From: Durusdinium trenchii
Lineage: Eukaryota; Sar; Dinophyceae; Suessiales; Symbiodiniaceae
Length of the DNA stretch: 64,000 nt
Direction: 5' to 3'
Assembly: GCA_963970005.1 (NCBI GenBank)
Contig: CAXAMN010006446.1
Coordinates: forward strand, 1,346,376-1,410,375
The notes under the pieces are model-generated. The model saw nothing but the letters and a program-made list of their open reading frames with translations. It did no database searches and was not told where the DNA came from. Of this stretch, positions 9,801-20,500 are shown in pieces. How positions within the stretch are numbered: the stretch's first letter is position 1; the number at the start of each line of letters is the position of its first letter. A program made the position numbers and the translations under genes.

Positions 9801-12247
9801 CACTTTCCATTAGGACCTGATCTATCAACCCTGTGATTTGCGACCCTGTACTCTCCTCCTTCTTTGTCATCGGCAATGTCAAAGAGGTCGACGGGCTCTT
9901 TGAATCTGGTGACGAAACTGGCGTTCCCAAAGGCCTTCTTGGTTGCCTCGACCGCTTTCGCGTATTCCTCTTTTGCAGAGTCTGACGATTGTGGTCTACC
10001 TTTGGCTCTCGGAGAGTGAGGTGGTACCTTACCTCCTAGTTCCGGCTCTTCTTCGGGAAGTTCAATATCTTCATCATCCACATCCATGTAGTCCTCGTCT
10101 TCGACGTCTTTGGATGACTTTGCTTTCCTCTTTCGGCTTTCAACATCACGTCGGATGATTGCCTTGTCGTCCTCGGTGAAGCACTTGCGCATAGTGTCCT
10201 CCATGTGAGAGAATGAGTTCATCAACTCGTCCTTCTTCTCAGTGTTGGGACAAATAGCCAGGTGATGTTGGTTTGAACCACAACAATAGCACACCTTTTG
10301 GCTCACTGCGCGTGCTCTGACCCTTCTGAGGTTGTCATAGGCGGTTTTCCAGTTGGAAGCGGTTGCTGTACCTTGCCCACTGCGCTTGGCAGCTCTTTTC
10401 CGTTCTTCAGTATCTGGATTCGATGTCGGGTAGTGCGACCATGTTTTCGTCGGGGATACTGAACGACCTTCCCCATCCTTGTAGTCTTGCGGATCAAGCT
10501 CAGGCGTAGGTGGTTCAGGCTCCTCGACTCCTGGAGTGGTACTCGCAGGGTCGGCTTCGCCATCCTTCATCTCTACATCAGGCTCTTCCGTAGACGTTCT
10601 TTTGGGCTCTGGGGCTATGGTCAGTCGTACCATTCTCCTGAACTCTGGTCTGGTAGCATACCTGAACATGACGGCATCGATACAGGCTTGTTCTTCAGCT
10701 GTAACATGGAGCCCTGAAGGTTTATTCCTCTTGGTGTTGTCATTGATTGATTTTCGGCTCGCTGCATAGAAGTGAAGAAAAGACATTTCTATACCTCTTC
10801 TGCATTCATTGATCTGAGCCCAATCCTCGAACAGCGTGTCTTTGAAGATGCCGGCCAGTTCGAGAACACCAGTCCAAAACTCCATGATATCGCCCGCAAG
10901 CTCAGAATTTGTAACAGTCCTATATTCATTCAACGAGAAGACGTCCTGGTACTCCTTGTGCGTGAAGAAATATTGGATGTAGTCGTGGTACGCCACATTC
11001 CCATAGTCCATATACGCTCGGAAGCCATAGTCTTCACTGTCTGGATCATAGTCTCGGTGGATGAAAAGAGTGGATCCCTTCCCTTGGGTACAGTACTGTT
11101 CCACAAGTTCCGACGGGGCTCTGATTCCACCATGATGCGAAATAGCTTTCAATGCTCCTTGAATCCAAGGCGGATTCTTCCTGGATAGCATCATCGCACC
11201 CTCGACCATGAATTCACGGAGATTCTGCGCTGGATACAAACGGTTCCATTCAGCATTCTTCTCCCAAAGGACTCTAACTCTCACTGCAGTTTCCCAAATG
11301 CTTTCTCTTTCTTGTTGAATCGTGGGAGTGCCGCTCTGAACACACCAAAAGTTGAAGTTGCAATTCACACAATGGCTTCTATTGTCTTTGTGTGTGTTCC
11401 AATCCTCGGATGCATCATATTTGTTGCAATCTTCACAAAGATATGGTGCGGCATCTGCAGTGGCTTTGTAATTCTCAACTCTCCGATTTCCCGTCATCCA
11501 ATATTCCATCCTGTCTTCCTCAGGCTCCGGATCTTTCAGAACGAATCTGATGTCCCTCCATTCGGTACCTTGACTGAAGCTCCCACCAACAGTATGCTTC
11601 GTGCTGGTCTTCTTCGGTTGCCCATCACTTGCCGACATAGCAACGTTCAAGTACCTGTCGAAGTTGTCCTGAGAAATTGGGACCTGGATCTCGTCCTCTG
11701 CCATGTTGTTCAAAGCACTGACATGAACTTTATTCATTGAACACAATAGGATGACCCTTTCTCTCGTGAGTTGTTTCTCCATCACAGCCCAAATCTTGTT
11801 CTTGTCGCCGCCTGTGATATAGTTCGCACTGGGAGCACCTGCAACTGAGTACATAGCTTTCCAGGTACGTGACGATTTGGTGGCCAAGGCACCACTTCGT
11901 CTCACTTGGTCTACAATGTCGGTGACAATGTGACTGTGATCATATCTTGCTGGCCCGAAGAACTTTGAATCTGGCTGGATGTTCACTAATACTGGAGTAG
12001 TCAGGAGCTGTCCGATCGAATGGACCTTCTCAGCCAACTTCCTTGAGAACTCTTTGAATGTCGCCTCGGTCAACCTCAGTGTGCTGCCGTTCGGAAACAT
12101 ACAATGAAGACACAGCCAGATGTGGACGGTTGTACCGTCCCCCTGATCTTGTCCATGTTCTTCCAAGAAAACGACTACTCTATCAAGAGTATCCAGGATG
12201 TCTTGATGCCTTTCTCCCTGAACTTGGAATACACTGAAAACAACTTG
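6578..12247 (-). CDS. Third element frame: zinc-binding and Tpt1/KptA-like cargo protein
   Basis: The frame is open from 12,247 with no ATG until 12,100. Its upstream part (VFSVFQVQGERHQDILDTLD) reads naturally and overlaps the end of the previous frame, so it probably continues it. Visible parts in order: a Cys/His cluster (CEDC...HCVNC...C, about 11,340-11,440); a helical region; a CCHC knuckle CYCCGSNQHHLAIC (about 10,253-10,296); an acidic linker; a Tpt1/KptA-like domain (about 8,600-9,520); a CPSC...CLSC zinc-ribbon-like pair (about 8,335-8,400); a long acidic stretch (about 7,950-8,280); a helical region (ISLMYKSYYCTSLTDFKANW); and a Lys/Ala/Ser tail. The CCHC knuckle, usual in Gag, sits here instead of in Gag. 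The last 80 codons before the stop at 6,578 are probably out of frame. Apart from the Tpt1-like part, no family is recognised. Confidence 0.8.
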   Translation of the reverse strand, partial: QVVFSVFQVQGERHQDILDTLDRVVVFLEEHGQDQGDGTTVHIWLCLHCMFPNGSTLRLTEATFKEFSRKLAEKVHSIGQLLTTPVLVNIQPDSKFFGPARYDHSHIVTDIVDQVRRSGALATKSSRTWKAMYSVAGAPSANYITGGDKNKIWAVMEKQLTRERVILLCSMNKVHVSALNNMAEDEIQVPISQDNFDRYLNVAMSASDGQPKKTSTKHTVGGSFSQGTEWRDIRFVLKDPEPEEDRMEYWMTGNRRVENYKATADAAPYLCEDCNKYDASEDWNTHKDNRSHCVNCNFNFWCVQSGTPTIQQERESIWETAVRVRVLWEKNAEWNRLYPAQNLREFMVEGAMMLSRKNPPWIQGALKAISHHGGIRAPSELVEQYCTQGKGSTLFIHRDYDPDSEDYGFRAYMDYGNVAYHDYIQYFFTHKEYQDVFSLNEYRTVTNSELAGDIMEFWTGVLELAGIFKDTLFEDWAQINECRRGIEMSFLHFYAASRKSINDNTKRNKPSGLHVTAEEQACIDAVMFRYATRPEFRRMVRLTIAPEPKRTSTEEPDVEMKDGEADPASTTPGVEEPEPPTPELDPQDYKDGEGRSVSPTKTWSHYPTSNPDTEERKRAAKRSGQGTATASNWKTAYDNLRRVRARAVSQKVCYCCGSNQHHLAICPNTEKKDELMNSFSHMEDTMRKCFTEDDKAIIRRDVESRKRKAKSSKDVEDEDYMDVDDEDIELPEEEPELGGKVPPHSPRAKGRPQSSDSAKEEYAKAVEATKKAFGNASFVTRFKEPVDLFDIADDKEGGEYRVANHRVDRSGPNGKWELDALIQEAAALGIKMPKVKDLAPDPQQVQKVGYRQIEVTCDRGSIEIIPQYGVTFYVEYWNGPKRDATFTDPPKMNPATRIDKFSEESQRVNEVSHRLNRLLRHGVGKHNGIQSHRGRKPHVSPKCNEGGWVNIDEILEYDYVFNDGVDISTISGDRHRQDVKTERYQYLCKAMWHAKKLQNRVRYQIAAIRISREDVSLEEERQYWANLMYYSTDAPSFLKHERWIVPCAIRAVASHNSGRETVLEEDVSIYPVWTSHLIPENVAMQLGGSFHMTSLSNIESIMKLGIVPGGTEGYRGSVFFNHFAPWDDRSSKILRSRWPRVGMPVCLYVPIMTLRKLGGRISENSYTVVFREVPWRCVRGAWYWDDYVQAWRRLLLGSTGEQVVLAAHHGLWVAQKHTILERADEVTKSASATDDNVQKLVSLIDEVQFDDNGELIEDSISEETWDEIISRTCEGYRNVDGNILCPSCMHLTSSSLSVCLSCQGRLLSCGIRNTVISDSPVDLVSDDEEEKKEEKEPEDDDQDILDQATMDEIRKAWEEDIAQTEAADDDEDMDNLDPSKPSDGAENFKSDNVETPSFNEDEIDYGRDSDLEDEDERNVIIEIQRSTQQYEGKKRQDGEPEDEDVTDDLHPEANRPTDRDEPGYYAQHGATEFNPEEGRDNEDLPIYCRVPEPRIYAHQERAYCQDVSMNASGLMDRYVVKCVLNMISLMYKSYYCTSLTDFKANWKRKRLDVISKFGTGDSTEIDDDGRPLDPTDDMMLIFANDNNITTEEAWHRFRGEQFICKVALVILSFGHTPQSFKKEYGNFEYPTNLTDAQLEELKAKKASAMTELVQKCIHAIYGCRTYSYFRTDVTSPYHKVIDPLDIMYSRMKSKWEKSILLIIDQHEIRLPPQAQEVIESMARNPNAGHTERWMSVVEHKHVQALTNRLGFGDRAKEIQGKKKQAAKATAKSTSTTKSEAKAASSSRAEAKPASTPRTEAKPSSAPSEEPKPSRAPRVSGPHQQRRTRRRLLQKPDHMINHHPVLPMCLSKLCRKILPPTHMQQKVQLLHHPEDIPKEEANLEHLGGRH
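8600..9520 (-). other. Tpt1/KptA-like RNA 2'-phosphotransferase domain within the third frame
   Basis: The N-terminal lobe has RLNRLLRHG (about 9,485-9,515), matching the family's LSxxLRHG motif, whose Arg is catalytic in Tpt1. It is followed by EGGWVNIDEIL, matching the GWV-x-ID-x-L motif. After a spacer, FHMTSLSNIESIMKLGIVPG (about 8,930-8,985) matches the family's YHGTxxxxxxSIxxxGLxPG segment, with His kept and Gly replaced by Met. Then come GSVFFNHFAPWD and an ENSYTVVFREVPW segment where the family has its C-terminal strands. Known members use NAD+ to remove a 2'-phosphate from RNA, as in fungal and plant tRNA splicing. The insert between the lobes is longer than usual. Function in this element is inferred only. 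Confidence 0.65.
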
Positions 12248-14567
12248 TCAGATCGAACTCTTCAACCATCTCAACATAGAGCTTTGTCCAAAAACCATCG
12301 CTCTCGTTCACTTTTGTCCTCAAATGAGAATCGGTGAGAGGTTGAAGCCCCATTGATGAACTCGATCTATAATTTCCACCCAAAGTCACCCCGACATAAT
12401 ACGTGAGCCTTCTCACATACTGTCTCCAATCTCTTCCTGGCTCGGCTGTACGAGGACCAGCAAACGGAGCTGTAGCGTAAGCAGTGGTACTGCTTCGATA
12501 AGTCCAGAGATTGAATATGATGGGTTTGCCAAGGTAGTCCATACCGTTGCACCCGATAGTCGTCACACCTTCAGGAGGAAGCGTGACAAACCATTCTTTT
12601 GGCTGTGCAGGCTGTTTCGGCTTCGGCATGGGTTTGCACTTTGGCGGAGCTTTCGGTGGAGGTCGTGGAACATCATACGCTCCATGAGGTACATCGGATG
12701 ACCAAGGATCCCATTGTTCATTGTTCCTTTCCCAAGGTGGCCTAGGACCTGAACTAGATGAAGTGTAAGGACCGCCCGGTGGTACCGAACTTCCTTTTCC
12801 TCCAAAAGTCTGGGTATAGTCATCACGATTCTTTGGTGCTCCACTTTGATCTCTTGCCCTTCTTGCTTCCTCCCTCATCTGTTTGGTGATTTCATCCTGA
12901 CTAAGCCCTTTGTTCTTGGCATGATGGATCCGAAATTGACACAACCATTGAGGTTCCACCGCACTGAAATCTTTCAGATTGGGTGGTCCGATTGAGGGAT
13001 TCTCGAAGGTTAAGTAGATCTTCTCCTTTGGCTTGCCCAAGGTCTCCAGATCTGGTTCTTCATCCAGGTTGGCTTCGGATAAATGGAGCTCTGCAATGTA
13101 CTGATTCAAGATACTGATCGATGTGTCCCTTGCGAGAAGATCTCGATGGACTCCTAGTTCAGCACCAAGAACGTTGTAACCTGCTGTCCACACATCCGGT
13201 TTCACCTCTGGAAACCATTCTTTCAAATGCTGGAATGCAGCAAGCATCTGCGCATTCGTTTCAGATCTGAGGGAAATGGCAGAGTGCTCAATGACATGCC
13301 TATTAATGCATTGATACAACGCTTGGATGCACTGGAAATTGTTGATTGCGGCACATCTTTCCAAGGTTCCTCCCGATTGCCCTTTTGCAATGATCTGAAT
13401 GAGGTCAGTCAAAGATGTGAGATCTTCGGGATGATTCTTGTTGTGAAACCTCAATGCAAATCCCAATGACGCACCCGCCAAGCTGATGTATCTGCAGCTG
13501 CGTTCCCAATGTTCGCCGGTCATTGCCATGTAGTTGCTGCTGCGACCTTCAATGGGTATCCTGTGATGCAGATCATTCATGGAATCATAGAAGTACCCGT
13601 CCCTCGTGATGTCTAGAAGTGAATCTTTTGACATCGCAGTGGAATTGATACCTTTCATGCCTCGTTTGGCGACCTTCTCATTCAGGTCTGCCAACATCCC
13701 TTTGACTGGTGCTTCTTGGTTGAAGGGTTCCGGCATGAATAAAGCCAAGAGATTGTCTGCAAATAATTCCAACCTGTCCCAAACATCATTGGATGCAAAC
13801 GCCTCATAGGGAAAGTGATCCGGATTAGGAGGAGGTGGCGGCCCAAGAGGTTTGTGTTCTGGTCGTACCTGTCGCTCTTGACTCTTGACGATGCCGATCA
13901 CCCTCTTTATTCCAGCAAATAATGCCCTTGTTACCTCCTTGCCGTCGTCCGTCTCTGGGTCATACTTGCTGAGCAACACTCTGAGGGATCTCACGAGGCG
14001 CTCTTGGATGGTTCCACCCTTGGCTTCAACGGCACAATAACAAGCGCTGATAGAGTAGACGGGTGGTACCCCTCTCTCCATCCATTTCTCTGCCAGTTGC
14101 AGAGCTTGTCCTGGGTCCATGTCTTCGACGAACTGTCTAGGAACAAGTGTAGGACTCTCCCCTCGTCTGTTATCCAATTTCTGGAGGTGTTCTTTCAGCT
14201 TCTTGGCTGAGGCCATGCTCCTCCCTGTGGCCCCATAAACAGTAGAACGGAACACGTTGACTACACAATCTCCACGATGTAGGGATGTTGTCAATCTCCA
14301 GGAATGGCTCACGAATGCTAATGAGTTCCCCCTTTGTGGTAGGGTTGCCGGTGACAGCCCACCAGTGATTGGATGGAACTCAGCGAACTTCTTCTTGGCA
14401 AATTGCTGGATCACGCCGGCACCAAAATGGCTAGCTTGGTTGATCTCAAAATCTTGCTCAAGATGATTGTGAAAGGTAATGACACTGGCGCATGAATCAT
14501 GAGTGTCATGGTTGTTTTCACAAGTGAATTTCTTCTTCTTAGAATCGTGAACCGACTGAATGATCTT
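12183..14567 (-). CDS. Second element frame, unrecognised protein (about 680-790 aa)
   Basis: Open from 14,567 to a TGA at 12,183. The first ATG is at 14,216 (MASAKKLKEHLQKLDNRRGE, 677 aa); a GTG at 14,414 should not count as a start in a eukaryote. The stretch before the ATG (SVITFHNHLEQDFEINQASH, then FGAGVIQQFAKKKFAEF) reads as real protein and overlaps the end of Gag-Pol, so this is probably a continuation of the polyprotein after a one-base break at 14,566-14,569. The N-terminal two thirds are helical and mixed-charge with no motif I recognise. A Pro/Gly/Ser-rich linker follows (SSVPPGGPYTSSSSGPRPPW and PPPKAPPKCKPMPKPKQPAQ), then a C-terminal globular part (WFVTLPPEGVTTIGCNGMDY). The end runs into the third frame near 12,237-12,240. 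Confidence 0.75.
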   Translation of the reverse strand, partial: KIIQSVHDSKKKKFTCENNHDTHDSCASVITFHNHLEQDFEINQASHFGAGVIQQFAKKKFAEFHPITGGLSPATLPQRGNSLAFVSHSWRLTTSLHRGDCVVNVFRSTVYGATGRSMASAKKLKEHLQKLDNRRGESPTLVPRQFVEDMDPGQALQLAEKWMERGVPPVYSISACYCAVEAKGGTIQERLVRSLRVLLSKYDPETDDGKEVTRALFAGIKRVIGIVKSQERQVRPEHKPLGPPPPPNPDHFPYEAFASNDVWDRLELFADNLLALFMPEPFNQEAPVKGMLADLNEKVAKRGMKGINSTAMSKDSLLDITRDGYFYDSMNDLHHRIPIEGRSSNYMAMTGEHWERSCRYISLAGASLGFALRFHNKNHPEDLTSLTDLIQIIAKGQSGGTLERCAAINNFQCIQALYQCINRHVIEHSAISLRSETNAQMLAAFQHLKEWFPEVKPDVWTAGYNVLGAELGVHRDLLARDTSISILNQYIAELHLSEANLDEEPDLETLGKPKEKIYLTFENPSIGPPNLKDFSAVEPQWLCQFRIHHAKNKGLSQDEITKQMREEARRARDQSGAPKNRDDYTQTFGGKGSSVPPGGPYTSSSSGPRPPWERNNEQWDPWSSDVPHGAYDVPRPPPKAPPKCKPMPKPKQPAQPKEWFVTLPPEGVTTIGCNGMDYLGKPIIFNLWTYRSSTTAYATAPFAGPRTAEPGRDWRQYVRRLTYYVGVTLGGNYRSSSSMGLQPLTDSHLRTKVNESDGFWTKLYVEMVEEFDLTSCFQCIPSSGRKASRHPGYS

Positions 14568-17500
14568 TTATTGATATTGACTTCTGAACATGGGTTACCG
14601 TTTGACATGGAAGGATGCGGCGACCGCGACCAATCGTAAAGCACAGGAGCACGGCTGGCCACATGCTGCTTCTTCCACAACGACAATGCACGTTTGTTCA
14701 AAGTCTCTATCATATGCTGCGCAATTCTAAGAGTATACAATTGAGTTACTCTCGTTTCTCTTCCGGCACAAGGTGCATGCTGATGTTTATGATCACACTT
14801 CTTCATCAAACTTTGAAACTGCACCCCCCACGACACAATCCTCCACGGCTTCTTGATGGGTATATTTCTATGACCATAATGAGTTGCGAGGCCATACATA
14901 CATCCGTCGAAGTCATGTACGTGTGATTCCGTGCCTTCTATCAGAGTTGTCATTCTATCATCTCTCCAATACTCGCAACCTCTAGGTAGCTCAGTAAGCG
15001 CACATGCTCCTATTGCGAATACATGGTCAAGTGCATGGGCAAAGCAATTCCACAATGACCAATACAACTCTTGATGTTTCTCAATCTGCATTTCGGCCTT
15101 TATACTTACAGTCCTATTCAAGCGATTCCATGCAGAACCACCAGTGCAAGGGCCCGCAAAGAAGACACAATCAAGACTGGACCGGACACATGCTTTCACT
15201 TTATTGATGCCATAAGCAGAGCAGGCATCGTCGTCCTCTGTGATTGTCACGATGTTCATGAACTGCTTCTTCAAACAAGTCTGGAGAAAGGTAAACCAAT
15301 TCTGTTCTTCAGCACACATGAGGACTAAACATGGGACATTTCTTTCGAGCTCTTGTAGCATGATGCATCTATCAAAGATATCTTGAGGACCCTTGACGTC
15401 TTGCTGATGGAGTTCGAACTGATATTTGTGTGACCGTCCTGATCTCCTTTGTAAGACCAAATGCAACACGGGTTTTCTTCCCGGAGGTGTGTCACTTGCA
15501 ACATATTTTGCTGTTTGTGCAATGAACATGTGCTCGTGGGCAATGGTGTTCATCCCCCACGCTTGTATGCCTGTTGCAATCGCCGTGACATCGCCCTTTT
15601 GCTTGTTATTGCTGTTGTCTGTCGTTTCATGTTGTGGGCTGTGTCCGTGACCGTTGGAAACGATCAGGAATGTTGTATTTCCTATCCATGGATCGTCCTT
15701 ACCTACGGAATTACCCTTGAAACGCCAGGTATCAACTTTTGTGTCCTTACCGCTCTTGTAGTACTTCTCAGTCCTACGATAATCAGACAGATCCGACAGC
15801 CGGACAGGACAGTGTGAGTCTTCACTAGGGACAGACTCTTGTGTTCTCGGCACATTATGCACTCGGGTGAGTGTGTCGCCATCGCGTCGCCATTCATCTC
15901 GGTAATTTTTATTTGTTTTTGGGTTTTTCCCCTTCGAATCCAGGCGCACAAAATGGTCTTGCACCGCACCGAAAGCGCGAATTGATGCACCGTCCTGCCC
16001 CCCACTCCCCCCATGAACAAGACGTAGAAGCGTGTTGATCACACGAAGGGTGGCAGGATGACAATTGTTGAGAGGAACCTCTTGTGACTGGAGCAAAGCT
16101 GGATCAGTCGACAAGGAGGCAATAGAAAACTGTAGCACAGCGTCTGGAGTCCAAGGAACATTGGCTAAGGCCAGGAACGGAGATTGAGATAAGCATGCGC
16201 CCGCCTCTGGAGATGAGGATGCCTTGGAGGCATGATACAGGAAGCATGCACGTTCGACCCAATGATCAAAGCGCAAGGCTTGCTGCAGTGGCGTAGCTTC
16301 TCGTTCCACACAATTCCAGGAACCATTAACAAGGACCCATGTACTCCGACACGTGTCTGACGGTATGTAGCGACCCGGTGGGAAGCGACGATAATAGACT
16401 GGGACTTTGACGACATAGATGCAATCTCCATTGGGGAGATCCTGGACACCTTCTTTTCCTGTCATTCCTTTTACAAAGACTGCACGAGGCAAGACCGGAG
16501 TCTGAGTGTATGGGAAATTAGGAATGTCATCCGTCTTAGTCTGAAAGATTTGATGATCGATTTTCTTATGATCGACTGATGGAGAGACCATATCAGCCAA
16601 CTCTTTGGAGCTCAAATCCTCTGGGTCAAGAAGGTTGATCAACATACAAGCCCGGCGCCACGCAAGTGGAGTCCGAAAGGCCTTTGTATGGATATCTGCA
16701 CACATCTTGTGGGAGATCTCGTAGAGCAGTACGAAATGGTCCTGTTGAAAATGTTCATGCAATGAGACAATGGATATCCCATGAGTGCGTTCAAGATGAC
16801 GCATGGTGGGATTCTTCCCGGTTCTGGCAACTCCAATCATACCTTGATTATCATCATGGAACAATATTTCAGGAGCTTTGCCCGAGAGCGTTTGCCAGAG
16901 GCCGATGGAGGGTATCCCCAAATTGCGGAGAGTGGAATCTGCCGCGACTATTTCTGCTTCAGGTGTTGAATGGCTGATACATCCTTGACGCTTGCTCCCC
17001 CCAGCAATGGGAAATCGTGTATGCTTACCTTGTACGTGCATGTGAGAGCCCGACGTGGAACGAAGGGTCTCACCGCAACCAGCAAAATCAGCATCAGCGA
17101 AGATTCCGACTGAGAGAGTTGCGATCGGATCGCCAACCCATCCAATCATGCGCTTGTCTAGAGTGCTGTTGACATAGCACATGAGATGATGCAAACGAGC
17201 ATCATCATTGCTGGTCCATTTATTCACATTCCTGGCCAGCATGTTGATTGATCTCAATAGATCGAATCGAGCAATTCTGGCAGCGTACAACAACTTCATG
17301 AGTATACTCGCTGCATGTGGCGCCAAAGAACCACGGTTTCCATCGTCCGGAGTGACGTCAGATTCGGACTTGGAATGCAACTTACCAGAATACTTGGGGT
17401 CAAAGGTGTTAGCACACCATGGACACGTAACGGCCTCTTTCCCTGGAGCGGGTGCTCGTGCGGGATGAGATTTGGTTTCTTCTGGGACGCTTGGTGTCGT

Positions 17501-20500
17501 GACCTTCTTCAATTTTGTATCATGACCGACAATGTCTAAATACTTCTCGACGGACAGTTTCAACAATCCTTCCATGTTGTATGAGACGGTGTTGACTACT
17601 GTTCCATCGTGGAGTTTGGACTCTCCTCGTGTGAGCATGCAGCCGAGATAAAGTCCAAGATCAGTCTCGGGCTCAATCCTGAGTTTCGTTCGTAGCATAG
17701 ACCATCCTTTGGTCATGTTCTCGGTTGGTCCGGCAAGTTTCAGGTCGTCCACATATATAACGAGAAGAAGTTTCAGGCCTTCATGAAAATACATTGATGG
17801 CCATTCATCACCAATTGGCTTGAAGCCAAGTTGGCGCACCTGCGTATCGCAGTGCTTCTCCCACATTGTACCTGCGTCCGGATGTCCATACAAGGCTTTG
17901 AGGAGGCGTACCACTGGTCGATGATACTTTGATACATCAACATCATCTGGCCACGCGTCTGACGGTAACTCGACCCAACATGGCGGTCCCGTAAGAGAAG
18001 CCTGAATGTATGCCTGAATCGCATCAGCGAGCTTGACCGAATGTCCGGGAACACATCCATAGAAATCTGCCCATCTAGAAGATTCAAAGGATGCTGGTGA
18101 ATTGCCCAAGTCCTGAAAGAAAGCTGCTTCCCAATTCTGATTCTTCACTTTGTTTCCTAGCAATACTCCTCTTCCCTTAAATTTTCGTCTCTCATCACTC
18201 ATTGGCAATTGATAGTTCTTTTCCACAATGATGCCATGGACCCTTGCAAAGTGCACGACCTGCTTCAGAGTGAGCGCTTCTTGTTTTACGTCGTGATACT
18301 CCCGAATCACAGAGAAGTCGAACACTCCTTGCTCATGAAGTCCCAACCATTCTTTTCTCATTGAGGCTTTGGCCTTGGGATTCTTCAGCATTTCTGCTCG
18401 ACTAACAGGTCTGGAGACTGCTGCATTGAACAGGTTCCGATAAGCACTCATCGGGTTCGTTGTGTCGGCATATGTGTATCTTTCTCGATGTTTGGAGATC
18501 GAGTTGATGCACGGCATTGACGGGAATGACAAGTGATGATCTTTCAAGTTCTTTGTGAAATCTTCGGTTGTGCATCTATTGGATTCCGTTGGCATTGCAT
18601 ATGCTACTGCCACATCATTGAGGATTTCTCCACTGTTGACATCAATGATATTGAGTGGATCCCAAGTAGCACGTGGGCCGAACCCATTCTCCACACTCGT
18701 CCATTCCTCCCATTCGACTAAGTAATCGTCGTCGCTTGGGAGTTCTGTGGAAAGTGTAGATGCTGAAGATGGACTATAGCCCCCCATGTCATCGTCATCG
18801 GTGATCAGCGTCCGATCTTTCTTCAGGTCGATGAAGATGTTGGGCGATACGTCCTTAGGATCATCATCCTTGTCCTCCTTCTTTTTCTTCTTCCTTTTGT
18901 CCTTGCTGGATCCCGCACCTTTACTCTCTCTCTCTTTCATCTTTTCTTTCTCGAGAGCTTCTTTCTTCTCAGCGATAGCTCTATCAGATAGAGACAATGC
19001 TTTCCATTCTTCTGGAGTATATTTTGATCTTGGTCTCGGTGATGACCTGAAGAACCTTCTTCCGTCTGATCCAACCTTATATGGATTCCCTTTCCTGTCC
19101 AGTTTCACGGTTTCACCATCATCATTCAAGTAGATGATACCATCACTTGCTTTTCCCATGGACATGTGATCCATTGAAGGATCTCCAACTGGCGGGTGAT
19201 CTTCCCTGCCGGTCGAAGGTGGTACCTTCGCCTTGGCAGGTTTGGACAATATTTTGGAGTGACCGCCATCAGGTTTTGGATCATCATCATCACCGGGATC
19301 ATCTCGTTCTTCATCATCTGCTTCATGATCTCCAATGGCGTCTTCGTCGTCCTCATCCCTAATCTCCCTTTCCGCAAGCTCCTCAAAATCCATACCGGGC
19401 TCAGTTGGTTCGTAATCTCCATAGTCAATCATTTGACTAGGATCTCCGACCTCTGGCTCTCCATCTCTCCTGTCACGGATCTTCATGCCTTCCAACGTGT
19501 TGTTGATCTTCTCATATCCTTCCTTCAACGGGAATTCGATGGGAGCGAGGAATACCAGGGTCTCTGTGAGCTGTGGTGTGAGTAGCTTTCTGATAGGGCG
19601 ATTGGCATCAAATGCAAGGCTTTGATGTGCAAAAGTTTCAAGACTCCACACTCTGTATTGTCTCGACCAGTTCATCCCGGGCTTGATCTCATATCCGGCG
19701 AAAATACCTGGGATTCCCTTGGGATCAAACTTGTGCTTCTGCTCAATCCTTCCTTGACTGCTCGGCATGAAGAAGACCTTTGCACCAAAGGGAATCTTCT
19801 CTCCATGGAACTCTTTTCCATGTAGCTTGTACCAAGGGCTCACTCCATCCTCTCCTTCCTCAATGTTCAAAAGATGGCTGACGCATTCTACTGCATAGCT
19901 CCAGAAACATGGTGGTAACCCCGCTTCCAAGAGACAAGTTGCGGTTGTCATCATAATGAACTGATTGTTCCTCTCCGCCAGAGAGTTGTTCTGAGGATGA
20001 TTCGGTAGAGAGTGATCGAATGGGATCTTCAGCTGCTTCATAGCCGTCTCAAACTCTGGGGCTTTGTCGGCATAAGCAATCTTGATCTTCTTCAATCCTT
20101 TGAAGTGGTTTATTGCATTGACCACGTCCTTGGTAAACCTCTCTTTCGACGGATAGGCCCATATGACGCCTGTGTACCTGTCACGAATGACGAAGATCTC
20201 TCGATCAGTACTGATCCCTTGATCAAGGATGTTCCTCGTATCGACAAAATCAAAGGTAACCAGATCTCCAAAAGCTTTGAGCTTTCTCTTGAACGCTCCT
20301 CGATGCGTCTTGAAGTGTTTCATCTTTGCTCTGATGCATGACTCACAATAGGGATTCTTGTAACGATGTGTGAGTAGATGCTCGATTTTCCTGGCATCTG
20401 CTTTCAGAGTTCCTCTTCTCACCATTCTACTTGCACCGTCAACAACATCCACCTCGATGTCATCTGCATCATCATCGTCAGCTTCTGGTTCACTGTCTCC

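Noticed and set aside
12164-12166. Start of the third element frame at 12,166
   Set aside because: The codon is TTG. The frame is open to 12,247 and joins the second frame; the first ATG is at 12,100.
14411-14414. Four-base overlap between the Gag-Pol stop and a downstream start, suggesting termination-reinitiation
   Set aside because: The apparent start is GTG, not ATG, and the downstream frame is open for another 150 bp upstream. It reads as a frame break, not a reinitiation site.
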